Part shown: positions 43,731-54,124 of the stretch, one piece after another
Layout of the letters: every line of letters begins with the position of its first letter
How positions within the stretch are numbered: position 1 is the stretch's first letter
NCBI GenBank assembly: GCA_018292915.2
Contig: JACVVK020000190.1
Span: forward strand, 1,002,501 to 1,066,500
DNA: 64,000 nucleotides
Direction of reading: 5' to 3'
Origin: Batillaria attramentaria
Taxonomy: Eukaryota > Mollusca > Gastropoda > Batillariidae
Notes under the pieces: generated by a model
Databases searched by the model: none
Told to the model about the DNA's origin: nothing
What the model saw: the letters and a program-made list of their open reading frames with translations, nothing else
Program-made: the position numbers and the translations under genes

Positions 43731-44070
43731 TCCTACAGGTCAACGACTGACATAAAATAAAAAACAGTCCTACAGGTCAACGACTGACATAAAAAACAGT
43801 CCTACAGGTCAACGACTGACATAAAATAAAAAACAGTCCTACAGGTCAACGACTGACATAAAAAACAGTCCTACAGGTCAACGACTGACATAAAATAAAA
43901 AACAGTCCTACAGGTCAACGACTGACATAAAAAACAGTCCTACAGGTCAACGACTGACATAAAATAAAAAACAGTCCTACAGGTCAACGACTGACATAAA
44001 AAACAGTCCTACAGGTCAACGACTGACATAAAAAACAGTCCTACAGGTCAACGACTGACGTCAAAAAACA
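43731..44070. repeat. 37/32-bp alternating minisatellite, ten copies
   Basis: Every unit starts TCCTACAGGTCAACGACTGA. Long units (37 bp, CATAAAATAAAAAACAG) and short units (32 bp, CATAAAAAACAG) alternate: 37-32-37-32-37-32-37-32-32, then a final diverged unit. The real repeat is therefore a 69-bp dimer amplified four times. Confidence 0.96.
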
Positions 44071-44095
44071 AATGAACTTACCAAAACACTGTTTC

Positions 44096-44097
<2 letters not shown>

Positions 44098-44134
<37 letters not shown>
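44098..44134. repeat. (CA)n microsatellite
   Basis: About 18 CA units close to the end of the minisatellite. Confidence 0.95.
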
Positions 44135-44137
<3 letters not shown>

Positions 44138-45065
44138 CTGATTATAATAAACTCCACGAAAGTTCCAGATTACTTGCCCAGGGTACACTACAGAAGAATT
44201 TTGTGGACGCTGTATTTAGATGATGTTTTAAAGAAGCAGCAAAGCCTTTAAAAACATCCCTCATTGACTCAGTATGTCCTGAAGACAAACACATTCAGTC
44301 CTTTCATCAGACCCAGTGTGTTGCCGGACTGAACAATTCTTTAAAATACCTAATTTCGTGCAGACATTTTGCCTGTAGCCAAACACATGCAATGAAGTGC
44401 AAGACTAAGAAAAAAATCAAGGAAAAAAAGCTACTCCTAATTTCTTGGAATAGGTCTAACAACCACAAAGACTTCATTCAGGCTTTGAGACGTGAACTTC
44501 CTCTGGCGTGATCAGCAAGAAGGCAGGCGACGGATTAGCTCACACCATCCAAAGTTTTCTCACAGGGATCTTACGTGTCGTCAAAGAAAAAACGGCGATG
44601 AAACCCGACGTCCACCAAACGACAAGTATCAGACAACCCTCACGACAAGAAGGGCAGTCGGTCTTTCATCTAAGTCGGATCCTCGGATCAAAAGTCTGCC
44701 TGGAGTGCAGATACCTTTCCCACTCCGCGGATCCTTCCTCGGGCTTTCCTGGGTCGGGCATCAAGCGGATAGATAGCTAATAAAGGCGCGCTTGATTTCC
44801 TATCCCGAAGCGTTTTCACGGCTTGTCAACAAGCCAGACGGTCGTGGGGACACCCATCAAATTGGGGACACAGCAGTGAAAGGGTTGGGGACACAAGGAA
44901 ATAGGGTCCGTGTGGAGGCCGTGGAAGCCACCATTATGAAGGTGTCGGGCCGCACGATTAAAGGTTTATTTGCCGTGGTCTTACAGGCCTGCAGGCTGCA
45001 GAGGCATCTCACTAATCACTGCCACAAAAACGGGATCTGTCGTCTGACTCGGTCCCCCCTCAGGT
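44135..45065. other. No gene recognised
   Basis: Two overlapping plus-strand frames of about 90 codons (44492-44780) and one at 44792-45070 show no family pattern. Confidence 0.35.
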
Positions 45066-45119
45066 CATAACCAGAACACCAATACATGCTGGTCGACAGA
45101 CACTACTACTCGCAGGTTC

Positions 45120-45635
45120 CAAGAACACCAGTATGCCTTCATGTTACGACACCAATATACCCTATTGTTACGACACCAATATACCCTAATATTACGACAC
45201 CAATATACCCTAATGTTACGACACCAATATACCCTAATGTTACGACACCAATATACCCTAATGTTACGACACCAATATACCCTAATGTTACGACACCAAT
45301 ATACCCTAATATTACGACACCAGTATACCCTAATTTTACGACACCAGTATACCCTAATGTTACGACACCAATATACCCTAATGTTACGACACCAGTATAC
45401 CCTAATGTTACGACACCAATATACCCTAATGTTACGACACCAATATACCCTAATGTTACGACACCAGTATACCCTAATGTTACGACACCAATATACCCTA
45501 ATGTTACGACACCAGTATACCCTAATGTTACGACACCAATATTCCCTAACGTTACAGCACCAGTATACCCTAATGTTACGACACCAATATACCCTAATGT
45601 TACGACACCAATATGCCCTAATTTTACAAACACCA
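45120..45635. repeat. 24-bp minisatellite, about 21 copies
   Basis: Unit ACACCAATATACCCTAATGT + TACG. Copies differ mainly by CAATAT/CAGTAT and a few T or A changes. Because 24 is a multiple of three, the array gives long frames on both strands (for example an eight-residue period TPIYPNVT), none of them a gene. Flanking sequence on the right (45636-45840) is the same repeat in strong decay with varied length. Confidence 0.96.
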
Positions 45636-45845
45636 GTACACGCTACTTTCACGAACACCAATACATGCCAATTTTACGAACATCAAGATATACTTCTTTT
45701 ACGATCAGCAATATACACTAATTTCAAGAAAACTAATTTACACTTATTTTATGAGCACCACTAAACACTCATATTACGAACACAAACCTAAGCTTATTAG
45801 TTTTACGATCACCAATGTACACTAATTTTAAGGGCACACGCTAAT
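45636..45845. repeat. Decayed edge of the 24-bp minisatellite
   Basis: Recurring ACGAACACCAATACATGC, ACGATCAGCAATATACACTA and ACGATCACCAATGTACACTA-like segments at irregular 24-32-bp spacing. The gradient from homogeneous core to diverged edge is what unequal exchange in the centre would leave. Confidence 0.75.
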
Positions 45846-45963
45846 CCTCAGAGCACCAACATAATGGTATTTTTGTTGGTTTGTTTGTTTATAGTTCCTC
45901 ACGAAAAAATAAATACTTGTCACATTGATATGATACTGACATTCGACACAATTCAGAAAAGAA

Positions 45964-46020
45964 CAGGGGTGGGTGGGTGTTTGGGACTTTTAACGTCCTT
46001 TTCCACCACATACGGGTGAT
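45964..46020 (-). mobile_element. SINE-A, 5'-truncated, ~10-bp TSD
   Basis: Tail and last body part only (GGGTGGGTGTTTGGGACTTT ... ACATACGGGTGAT). CAGAAAAGAA flanks it at 45954-45963 and 46022-46031. Confidence 0.85.
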
Positions 46021-46059
46021 ACAGAAAAGAAATTAGCATCACAGGATTGAATCGCCAGG

Positions 46060-46062
<3 letters not shown>

Positions 46063-46119
<57 letters not shown>
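46063..46119. repeat. (CA)n microsatellite
   Basis: About 28 CA units. Confidence 0.95.
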
Positions 46120-46124
<5 letters not shown>

Positions 46125-46481
46125 TAATATTAGGAGGACCAAAGGACATAAGAGATTTGTTTACGTCGCCAGTGTAAACTGAGAGGTGATGCTACTGTCA
46201 GCCTTGTCAGCGAACATTTTTATCTCCGCTTTTTATGTGACGCTTGCACGCGACTTAAACGTAGCATTAGCCTTGTTTACAACAGTTGTGTCCGGCACTC
46301 CTTTTTCTTCTCTTTCTGTTTCTTTGAATTCCCTTTTTTACGAGACACTTCAAAACTTTTCGGACATAGAATGAAATCCCTTTTTGCAGGGGCAGAGCTA
46401 TGGGCGGGGGATGGGGAATGGAACGTACTATTTACGTATTTACTATCTAGTCTGTCCTCTGTTCATTTGTGTACTCCCCCT

Positions 46482-46483
46482 AC

Positions 46484-46579
<96 letters not shown>

Positions 46580-46592
46580 GCACGCACGCACG
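46482..46592. repeat. (CT)n-(CA)n-(CGCA)n microsatellite
   Basis: CT (46482-46504), CA (46505-46574) and four CGCA units in direct succession. Confidence 0.95.
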
Positions 46593-47393
46593 CAAGCAGA
46601 GTAGCTATTCTCATATCCATGTAAGAAAACCCTTTGCAATACGCTTTGTACACTAGCATAGAAAGCTGAACTCTTTCGTGAAAATGAAAGGTATCTAAAT
46701 TAAAAGAGTGGCGACAATGTCCAAACACACTATTACAGTGTGACAGGTATGTGAGTGATGAACTCTTCGGTCGTTTTGCCATTTCAGCTTCTTTCATGAC
46801 CGGTGTACATTGCGAGAAAGGCTAACCGTTTCGGGACCGGCGCTCGGTATCACGAGCCAAATGACAGAGGCTGGATCGTGACGTCTGGTATTTCTAAACT
46901 ACGTGTCCTTTGTGCGTTCAGAGACAGAGGTGCCCGGCTGTATTTCCTTACAACAAATACAAGAAATATGTTTGACGGCAACACAACACCTGCTAATCTG
47001 AATAGCATCGCGATCTAATACTTGTAATAAGAGTAAGAACAGAACAATTGCTGATTTTTAAAAAGGTGCTCAGACAAGGAAGTTCGAGAAACACAAAGGA
47101 AAATAAATGACATTGTTTGTAATGTGACCCTGGACCACGTGTGTGATCTTCCATTTCACATACAACATTATTCCGATTTCCTTTCTTTCAAAGATTGATA
47201 ATGTCTGCAATAGTGTCAAAGTACTCTCTTTACAAGAAATTTGTCATTGTGTTTTTCTTTGTGGTCATATTTGGACTGATTTTTTTTTTTTTTCAAAAGT
47301 GGAGGTGAAAAGAGAACGTCGTGTCATGTGAGAGATAGCAAACAAAACCTAGTATCAACACATCACACTGCTTTTCTGCGACCCTTTGCAAAG

Positions 47394-47396
<3 letters not shown>
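46593..47396. other. No gene recognised
   Basis: Unique-looking sequence with a poly-T run (47280-47293). Frames are short. Confidence 0.35.

Positions 47397-47397
<1 letters not shown>

Positions 47398-47452
<55 letters not shown>
47398..47452. repeat. (CT)n microsatellite
   Basis: About 27 CT units. Confidence 0.95.
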
Positions 47453-47454
<2 letters not shown>

Positions 47455-47650
47455 GCTTAGTATTTATCTTTGTTTTACCTAGTTGTAATTGTTATTTGTT
47501 TTCTACGCTTTTTTGTAATCGGGAGTTCGATAAATTAGCATGAAGGTGCAGCGTCTCCTGCACGTCCTAGGTTTATATTGCCCCGTAGATCAGTTTGCAT
47601 CAGTTGTCCAACGTTACATTTTTGTTTTGTTCACCTAGTGCAGGCACACT

Positions 47651-47693
47651 TAGCCGCGAATTAGTCTTTGTGGCTTGTGCGGCGTTAAGCCTC

Positions 47694-47740
<47 letters not shown>
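47651..47740 (+). mobile_element. Recurrent 43-bp 3'-end motif with (TC)n tail, copy 1
   Basis: TAGCCGCGAATTAGTCTTTG, TGGCTTGTGCGGCGTTAAGC and CTCAAAAACT lead into a TC array. The same motif recurs in reverse at 50297-50340 and 62013-62060, where the neighbouring simple repeats differ. It behaves like the 3' terminus of a retroelement family whose bodies are truncated here. Confidence 0.55.
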
Positions 47741-47744
<4 letters not shown>

Positions 47745-47982
47745 GTTTAGATTGCGTAAATCAATGACGCAATATTAATGACAAAACAATATTATTATTC
47801 CATTGTACTCATGCAAGTATACGTGTGTAATTATACAGGAAAAATTCCACCTCTGGCCTGAAGTTGAAAGACTGGACTAAAACGAACCGAGCTGAACCGA
47901 GCTGAACATGCCCGGTCGCAAAGTTTTAGGACATCCACACAGGGATAACTCTGGTCTGTCTGATGATAATACTCTCCCTTAA

Positions 47983-48681
47983 TTGGACAGCACTAATCAG
48001 AGGTGGCAAGCAGACAGAAACCCTGATTATCCCCCCCCCCCTCCCAACAGGCCAACATCACTCGCCCAAATTGATTGCCGAGACCTCTTGATGCCCGGCT
48101 GGAACATGTGTCTGCATGTTGCCGTTGTCGCTCCGCCATCGTCGAACCTCCGTCAGCGGCACGACTACGCCATGAGCGGTCCGGCCGGCGTCATCATGCA
48201 GCGGGGCGTGTGGTTTCTTTGCACACACGAGTTTGGGCCGTCCTGCACGCTGGTCAATGTTTGTCTGGAAAATATCACGACGATGCAGTCATCCAGGCAA
48301 TGGTCGCACAACTTTGGCTTATGTAATATAACACGAGACGATGGCGTAGATGTTCGGGAAAGTTCAGATGGCTGGTCGAATCCAGACTTGGCCAAAATTT
48401 GCACGGAGTTTGTTGTTTTGTTTGTTTTTGTTTTTCTTTCCAGTACCCCCGTCTTTGAAGTCTCCTCTACGATAGACATAACAACACCAACAACAATAAC
48501 GACAATAATAGCTGGACAAAACGTACAATCTAAAACACACGCATCCGCCCACGCATACCGTCTCACCAAATCCCGCACAGACAAGAAGCGCAGAACTAGC
48601 GTGCACAAAGAAACTCTGCCAGCCGGAGAGAGGCGGGTGCCCCGACGTGGGAGGTGGTGGCAGAAGAGAGGCCGGGACTAA
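47983..48681 (+). CDS. Unrecognised 232-codon open frame, possible exon(s)
   Basis: One of the longest frames not made of tandem repeat. It runs MDSTNQRWQADRNPDY..., has a cysteine-containing middle (WNMCLHVAVV, FLCTHEFGPSCTLVNVCLEN) and a basic C-terminus (KSRTDKKRRTS, RRGRWWQKRGRD). A stretch that would look like a membrane segment (VVLFVFVFLS) is encoded by TTTGTTTTTGTTTTTCTTTCCAG (48419-48442), which has the form of a polypyrimidine tract and 3' splice site. The real structure, if any, may therefore be an exon starting at about 48443. No family recognised; chance is possible. Confidence 0.2.
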   Translation: MDSTNQRWQADRNPDYPPPPPNRPTSLAQIDCRDLLMPGWNMCLHVAVVAPPSSNLRQRHDYAMSGPAGVIMQRGVWFLCTHEFGPSCTLVNVCLENITTMQSSRQWSHNFGLCNITRDDGVDVRESSDGWSNPDLAKICTEFVVLFVFVFLSSTPVFEVSSTIDITTPTTITTIIAGQNVQSKTHASAHAYRLTKSRTDKKRRTSVHKETLPAGERRVPRRGRWWQKRGRD

Positions 48682-50290
48682 TTAGCTAAAATAATGCCGC
48701 TGGTCGTCTCCCGCTATCCTGTCTGCCAAAACGCGGTGGGTTTGAGGACGATTCGACCTTGCTGCTAGTGTCTCCAAACAGTGTAATTGCCTTCCTCAAA
48801 CCACGGTTCTGCCCGGCACAAGTCCACTTCTCTTCCGCACCATTACGGACAACGACGCTATTAAGACGTGGGATGCGGAGTTGAAGGACTGTTTGCGAGC
48901 TTGTGAGTGTAGGATGGGGTTACGGGGGGCGGTCCTGGAGGTGGAAATTGTAGGGAGACGCGCAATGAATGTAATTGTCTGGAAGCCGTCAATTCCATGC
49001 GCTTGCACGTGCCTGAGAAACATGACATCGTCGGACCGGAATTGGGGTCTGGATAAAAGGTTAGGTCAGGTGAAATGTTAGATGAAACAGGAAAACGTTC
49101 CTTAGAAGACGTGGAGCGGAAGGAAAGGGAGGGGGGGGGGGGTGTCAGTTGATGATGGTGGATGGGGTAGGGTAAGGGTCGAAAGAGAGGCTATGCATTG
49201 AACTGTTGGTGGAAAATGGCATATCCTTGGCGAAACTTGACTGTCAAAACAATCTCAGATATTTCTGGTCTGTTGCTTCCCAGTTCTTCATTGAATTCGA
49301 CTTCGAATGCACTTAAATTGATGAACACTTACTGGAAAACAGACAAATCAAACGACAATAATTGACACGTCATCATGCTGTGACTATACCTGTGTGTCAT
49401 GTACTGCCAATGATTTTGTCCACACCGCTTGGACCAACAGTAAAACCAACAGTTCATGAAAACCGTTACAAACTGCAACTGACGACGAACTGACGAATTG
49501 TTTCGCTTTATTTTTTACGAACAGAACACATCGCCCATACGTTCAGAGGCAAATATAACTTCCTTATCTGACCGACTTCGTGAGAGTCGCTCTTAAGGTT
49601 ATTTTGTGTCAGAAGTCATCAAAAAATATGATGGGTACGATCGTGTTCAAACATTCACAGATCCATAGTTCGTGCTGACTGTTCCTTTGCCCCGTCAGTG
49701 ACCCACCTTTCCTTGAAGAAGACCTCTCCCGAATCCCATCCGGGGCTTTCACTCCCAACTCACGATGCCAAGGCACGAAGCTTGCCTAATCGGATGGGCG
49801 CTTCTGGTCTGTGCACTGCGATTGAACTGAGAAAAATTTTATCTCCTGCCATGAAAGCGATCCTGCTGCTTCGATGTGGCCAAGCATTGCGTGACCGCCC
49901 ATTGTGTGACCGCTGATTCTCGAGGCTTTTGCCCTGGTCGTGATGGGATCAGATAGGGAAGTGTCTTGTTGGCTGCACAAGACATCGTTTCTGTAATGGT
50001 CCTAACTTTATTAGCCGGTGCCAGCGTCCATTTTGGGCCGCCTACTTCCTTACAATGCAAACTTAATTAAGGGGGAGTCAAAGATTAGGAAATGGCAGGA
50101 GAGAGAAAAAAGAGAATTATTCATGCTGTTCCACGAATGACTTGTCTGCGAGTGGCACGCGTGCTAGAAAAGCCACCGTCTGGCTAGAAAGAAAGTCCCG
50201 TCGTCTTTCCGGTCCTGAAGATCTCACTCAAGTATCAAAAATGTCTTGCTTCAGATGGAAATGATTTTTGGTTTCAAGGAGTGAGTGAGT
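48682..50290. other. No gene recognised
   Basis: Unique-looking sequence with a poly-G tract (49131-49141). Short frames only. Confidence 0.35.
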
Positions 50291-50296
50291 GAGTTT

Positions 50297-50340
50297 TTAG
50301 GGCTTAAAGCCGCGTAAGCCACAAAGACTAATTCGCGGCT
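50297..50340 (-). mobile_element. Recurrent 43-bp 3'-end motif, copy 2, next to (GAGT)n
   Basis: Plus-strand reading GGGCTTAAAGCCGCGTAAGC and CACAAAGACTAATTCGCGGC. On its left is GTGAGTGAGTGAGTTTTT. It matches 47651-47693 in reverse with a few changes. Confidence 0.55.
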
Positions 50341-50559
50341 GTTGGTTTCAAGGAAAATGACCTTTTTATAGTCTTACAGCGTGGTTGCACCAGGGATCTT
50401 GCCTGTGTTATCTTTGTGCACAGGGAGATGGTTTAAAGGGAAACGAAGAACACAACTGTGAATTTTATGTTTCTGCTTACACAAGAAAGGAAGCTTACCT
50501 ACAACGTGAATAAATATATAACAGAACAAACAAAAACAATAGTGGGTTCTTTTGTAACA

Positions 50560-50719
50560 TATGTGATGTGCAGTTTGGACTGATGTGATTTCTTCCGTCC
50601 TACGTGTGTTTTTGTAATTCTGTACGATTCTATAAGAATCATGTATGATGCATATTACTTGACATTCCTCCATACCCCCAAATGGGGAGAAAGGAATAAA
50701 ATCTTTGAATCTTTGAATC
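50560..50719 (+). mobile_element. LINE 3' end with (CTTTGAAT)n tail
   Basis: GGGGAGAAAGGAATAAAATC is followed by CTTTGAATCTTTGAATC. An AATAAA signal and an 8-bp tandem at the end is the pattern of several LINE clades with short repeated 3' tails (CR1-like and others). No coding part is retained. Confidence 0.5.
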
Positions 50720-50924
50720 ATTTTGTGGCGCTTTACTTTAGGAACTTCGGATAGAGAATTCAGTACCGTAGAATATATAACGGTCGTGTTTCCGTGTCCC
50801 CCCCCCCTTTTTTTTTTTTTTTTTAAACCATATCGCTTGTTGTACAAGTTGAAAACAGGCATCACAACTAATGTCAATGACTGTGTCTCTTTGTCGAAAT
50901 ACGTTAATCATACAAAAAAAATTA

Positions 50925-51158
50925 TAATAATAATAATAATGAGTATTGTATAGGCGCTTTACCCAATTTCATGAATCGGCTCAAAGCGCCGCGAACTGAA
51001 ACCCAACACGCACGCTCACGTGAATCACACGCATTCTCTCACACACTGGACATAAACACATTACAATCACGTGGTGCGAAGGGTCAGCTCAGCTATTTAA
51101 AATTTCGGAATTTAGAATTGCATTTATTTTTCAAATTTGGTGGGCTGAACATTTCCAT
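50925..51158 (-). mobile_element. SINE-B, 5'-truncated
   Basis: Minus-strand copy of the 3' part: it starts on the plus strand with AATAATGAGTATTGTATAGG, has GGCTCAAAGCGCCGCGAACT and GGTGCGAAGGGTCAGCTCAG, and stops at GGGCTGAACATTTCC. The tRNA-like head and first body part are missing. Confidence 0.85.
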
Positions 51159-51556
51159 GGACAGGTCTTCCCGTGCGTACAAGTGTAATCAGATGGTAGA
51201 TAGGGAAAAATCAAAGAAATCTCGCTTAAAAGCATTGACGGAGCTGGATACAGTTGATTTTTCTCTGTGTGTGTGTCCCCCTCAAACAAGCACCGGCGAC
51301 ACGGCAATAGGCATAGAGGGGGGGGGGGTAATCGATAGGGGGTGGGAGTAGCGGGCCTTGGCCCGGCAAAACACGCATAACGATTTATTTCCACATTTGA
51401 CAATTGACACATTAGGGGTTGACTAAGTCAACACTAGTCGCCAAACAGCCACAGGGCTGGTTATCACATCTAACGGAAGTGACTGTCCTCTGATTTCGGG
51501 TTGTCACAACAAGAGAGACAGAAAGACAGATAGAGACAGAGCCGGAGAGAAACAGC
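51159..51556. other. No gene recognised; poly-G at 51319-51328
   Basis: Unique-looking sequence leading into the 40-bp minisatellite. Confidence 0.35.
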
Positions 51557-52160
51557 TCTGTTGGATAATGCAGTGATACAAGTATTTGCTTAGAGTTCTG
51601 TTGTATAATACAGTGATACAAGTATTTGCTTAGAGTTCTGTTGTATAATACAGTGATATAAGTATTTGCTTAGAGTTCTGTTGTATAATACAGTGATACA
51701 AGTATTTGCTTAGAGTTCTGTTGTATAATACAGTGATATAAGTATTTGCTTAGAGTTCTGTTGTATAATACAGTGATACAAGTATTTGCTTAGAGTTCTG
51801 TTGTATAATACAGTGATATAAGTATTTGCTTAGAGTTCTGTTGTATAATACAGTGATACAAGTATTTGCTTAGAGTTCTGTTGTATAATACAGTGATATA
51901 AGTATTTGCTTAGAGTTCTGTTGTATAATACAGTGATATAAGTATTTGCTTAGAGTTCTGTTGTATAATACAGTGATACAAGTATTTGCTTAGAGTTTTG
52001 TTGTATAATACAGTGATACAAGTATTTGCTTAGAGTTTTGTTGTATAATACAGTGATACAAGTATTTGCTTAGAGTTCTGTTGTATAATACAGTGATACA
52101 AGTATTTGCTTAGAGTTCTGTTGTATAATACAGTGATACAAGTATTTGCTTAGAGTTCTG
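51557..52160. repeat. 40-bp minisatellite, about 15 copies
   Basis: Unit TGTTGTATAATACAGTGATA + CAAGTATTTGCTTAGAGTTC. Copies carry either GATACAAG or GATATAAG, and units 2 to 9 alternate strictly (c-t-c-t-c-t-c-t). The rest are mostly of the first type, and two have AGTTTTG. This points to an 80-bp dimer amplification inside an older 40-bp array. One more unit lies beyond the inserted element (52467-52506). Confidence 0.96.
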
Positions 52161-52466
52161 GGCCCGCATGTGAAAGTCGGGGTTAGGGAGTTTAGCCCCG
52201 GGTTAGAGTATAACCTCGAACTAAACTAGCTCTAGGGTTAAATTTTCTGGGTTTTGTTTGTTTGTTTGTTTGTTTTTTGTTGTTGTTGTTTTAAGTCAGG
52301 AAGCGGGTCCATTCCAGCAAGGTGCCTATGCCGTTATAGAAGGATTTTTGTCTTTCTTTCTATGCGTCCTTTTTTAATTTAATTTTGTTTGGGGGGTTCT
52401 TTTGTCCTAGTCTGGATTAGGCCCGTAGCCGTGGGTTAAATTAACCTCGAGTTTTACATACGGGCC
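52161..52466. mobile_element. TIR element G, copy 1, inside the minisatellite (CTG TSD)
   Basis: Left end GGCCCGCATGTGAAAGTCGG and reversed right end GGCCCGTATGTAAAACTCGA match at 21 of 25 positions when extended to GGTTA. CTG is duplicated (52158-52160, 52467-52469), and excision rejoins two minisatellite units. No coding capacity; the interior has (GTTT)n, CGGGTCCATTCCAGCAAGGT and T-rich segments. 306 bp. Confidence 0.85.
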
Positions 52467-52506
52467 CTGTTGTATAATACAGTGATACAAATATTTGCTT
52501 AGAGAC
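52467..52506. repeat. Last minisatellite unit beyond element G
   Basis: CTGTTGTATAATACAGTGAT and ACAAATATTTGCTTAGAG, one 40-bp unit with a single A/G difference. It shows the array existed before element G arrived. Confidence 0.92.
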
Positions 52507-52833
52507 CTTTTTGCCCTTTCTGAACAATTGAAACTGCACTAACGCATAAGCACGGACCAACCACATCATCCGTAGGTTTTCTATGGCCACCTAACTCACT
52601 TTCCACACAAGCAAGGCACCTCCTGACTCCCAGCAATTGGAACAATGACGTCATTTTCCTTCAGACGCCATTTTCTTTCTGATATTTCCAAACCTATACA
52701 CAACCCAGGAAGGTGAGGCAGGTCAGTCTACAGGAAATAAAGATTTGAACACGGCAGTGAAAGGGTACTGTCGGCAGGTTACCACAGTGGCTCAGACAAT
52801 AAAATAAAAACCAAGAAAGTATCTGTACCGTAA
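52507..52833. other. No gene recognised
   Basis: Unique-looking sequence before the LINE C-terminus; possibly degraded LINE sequence. Confidence 0.3.
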
Positions 52834-53001
52834 AACAAAATCTACAAATCTACCAGTAAGAAAAGGCATGGTGCACGGTCCTTCAAAAATGCGGCACCGA
52901 AATTGTGGAACTCTCTCCCTGAGACAGTGAAGGAGGCAGTCAGCATTACCGCATTCCGGAAGCGCCTGAAGACTCATCTTTTCAGTGCCTCACGCCAGTA
53001 A
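52834..53001 (+). pseudogene. Non-LTR reverse transcriptase C-terminus
   Basis: The frame to TAA 52999-53001 reads KRHGARSFKNAAPKLWNSLP, then ETVKEAVSITAFRKRLKTHL and FSASRQ. This is the standard LINE ORF2 C-terminus ('GARSF..AAPKLWNSLP......(S)...FRK.LKTHLF'). An in-frame stop at 52831 and a possible frameshift limit it upstream. The 3' UTR continues to the (ATC)n tail at 53130. Confidence 0.85.
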
Positions 53002-53150
53002 TCATCTGCAGCTTCTTCTTCTCCTTCTTTCCCACTATCTTTCCTTTCAAAACCTCTCCCTAAGCGCCGTGAGCACTCACTTAAGGTGGAGCCGTGCGCT
53101 ATATCAAGTCTCCATCATCATCATCATCATTATCATCATCAAATATCCTG
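53002..53150 (+). mobile_element. LINE 3' UTR and (ATC)n tail: empty site of the 15333 element
   Basis: CTCTCCCTAAGCGCCGTGAG, CACTCACTTAAGGTGGAGCC and GTGCGCTATATCAAGTCTCC precede the (ATC)n tail. It is the uninterrupted homologue of 15278-15332 plus 16336-16390, with a single TTA at the insertion point (53081-53083). Confidence 0.9.
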
Positions 53151-53726
53151 TATGTTTTGAGTAACAGTTTGTGAAGGTAACCTTCTTTGGTCATAGGGTT
53201 CTACTGAAGATGAGAATGCTGCACGTGTGTCTGCCATAACTACATTTTGTGAAACAAGGTCAGCTAAAAATTACTGACGTAGATGAAACTTGCCAGAAAC
53301 GCGAAAAAGCTAACGCAACATTGATTTTCCGCGTGTACCAAATCCTGTGTTATAATCATTGCGTTATTCCGGCTCATAAAGCAGGCTCACTATATTTCCG
53401 GTGGCTGGTCCGGTTGTTTGTATAGTAAATTCCTGGTTGCTTTCACTGGAAACATAGCTGCCAAACGTTGGACTGGTTATTACTCTGTGGCTGAAACTTA
53501 AAAACCATGGTTTGTCTCGTTTGTAACTGGTGTTTCCGATGGTTATGAAGGGAAACCAGAGATGGGTTTTGAAATGAACAATAGTGAGTGGCTTGAGTTT
53601 GTTTGGCCCAGGCTCCAGTGCTGGCAGAGTTACACCTTGTGTGTTTCATTGGCTCTATGTTTGCAATCAACCACTAAGCCGTAAAAATGGAAGTTCCAAT
53701 AGCAGATGAATGATCGCAACGGAAGG
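53151..53726. other. No gene recognised
   Basis: Unique-looking sequence ending in a (GGT)n run (53727-53754). Confidence 0.35.
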
Positions 53727-53824
53727 GTGGTGGTGGTGGTGGTGGTGGTGGTGGAGGGAGTCGAGAGAAACTGAAGAGAAACGACCATTCCCAGTGTTTG
53801 TCTGATGAATACAGAAATCTTCTG

Positions 53825-54101
53825 GGCCCGCATGTAAAAGTCGTGGTTAGGGAGTTGAGCCCCGGGTTAGAGTCTAACCTCAAAGTAAACTAGCTCTAGG
53901 GCTAAATTTTCTGTTGGTTTTTGTTTTAAATCAAAAAGCGGGTCCATTCCAGCAAGGTGCCTATACCGTTATAGAAGGAGTTTTGTCTCTCTTTCTTCGC
54001 TTCCTTTTTTATTTAATTTTGTTTCGGGTTTTCTTTTGTCCTGGTCTGGGTTAGGCCCGTAGCCGTGGGTTAAATTAACCTCGAGGTTTTACATACGGGA
54101 C
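53825..54101. mobile_element. TIR element G, copy 2 (CTG TSD)
   Basis: Same family and orientation as 52161-52466: ends GGCCCGCATGTAAAAGTCGT and ...TTTACATACGGGAC, interior CGGGTCCATTCCAGCAAGGT and GGGTTAGGCCCGTAGCCGTG. CTG flanks it at 53822-53824 and 54102-54104. A wider imperfect repeat, GATGAATACAGAAATCTTCTG against GATGGATACAGAAAGCTCCTG, also brackets it. 277 bp. Confidence 0.85.
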
Positions 54102-54124
54102 CTGATGGATACAGAAAGCTCCTG

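Noticed and set aside
43731..44070. CRISPR-like array
   Set aside because: The spacers are not unique: units differ only by a 5-bp length variant. This is a eukaryotic minisatellite.
45065..45764. Open frames of about 164-211 codons on both strands with an eight-residue period
   Set aside because: A 24-bp non-coding tandem repeat is open in several frames at once, with no codon-level constraint visible.
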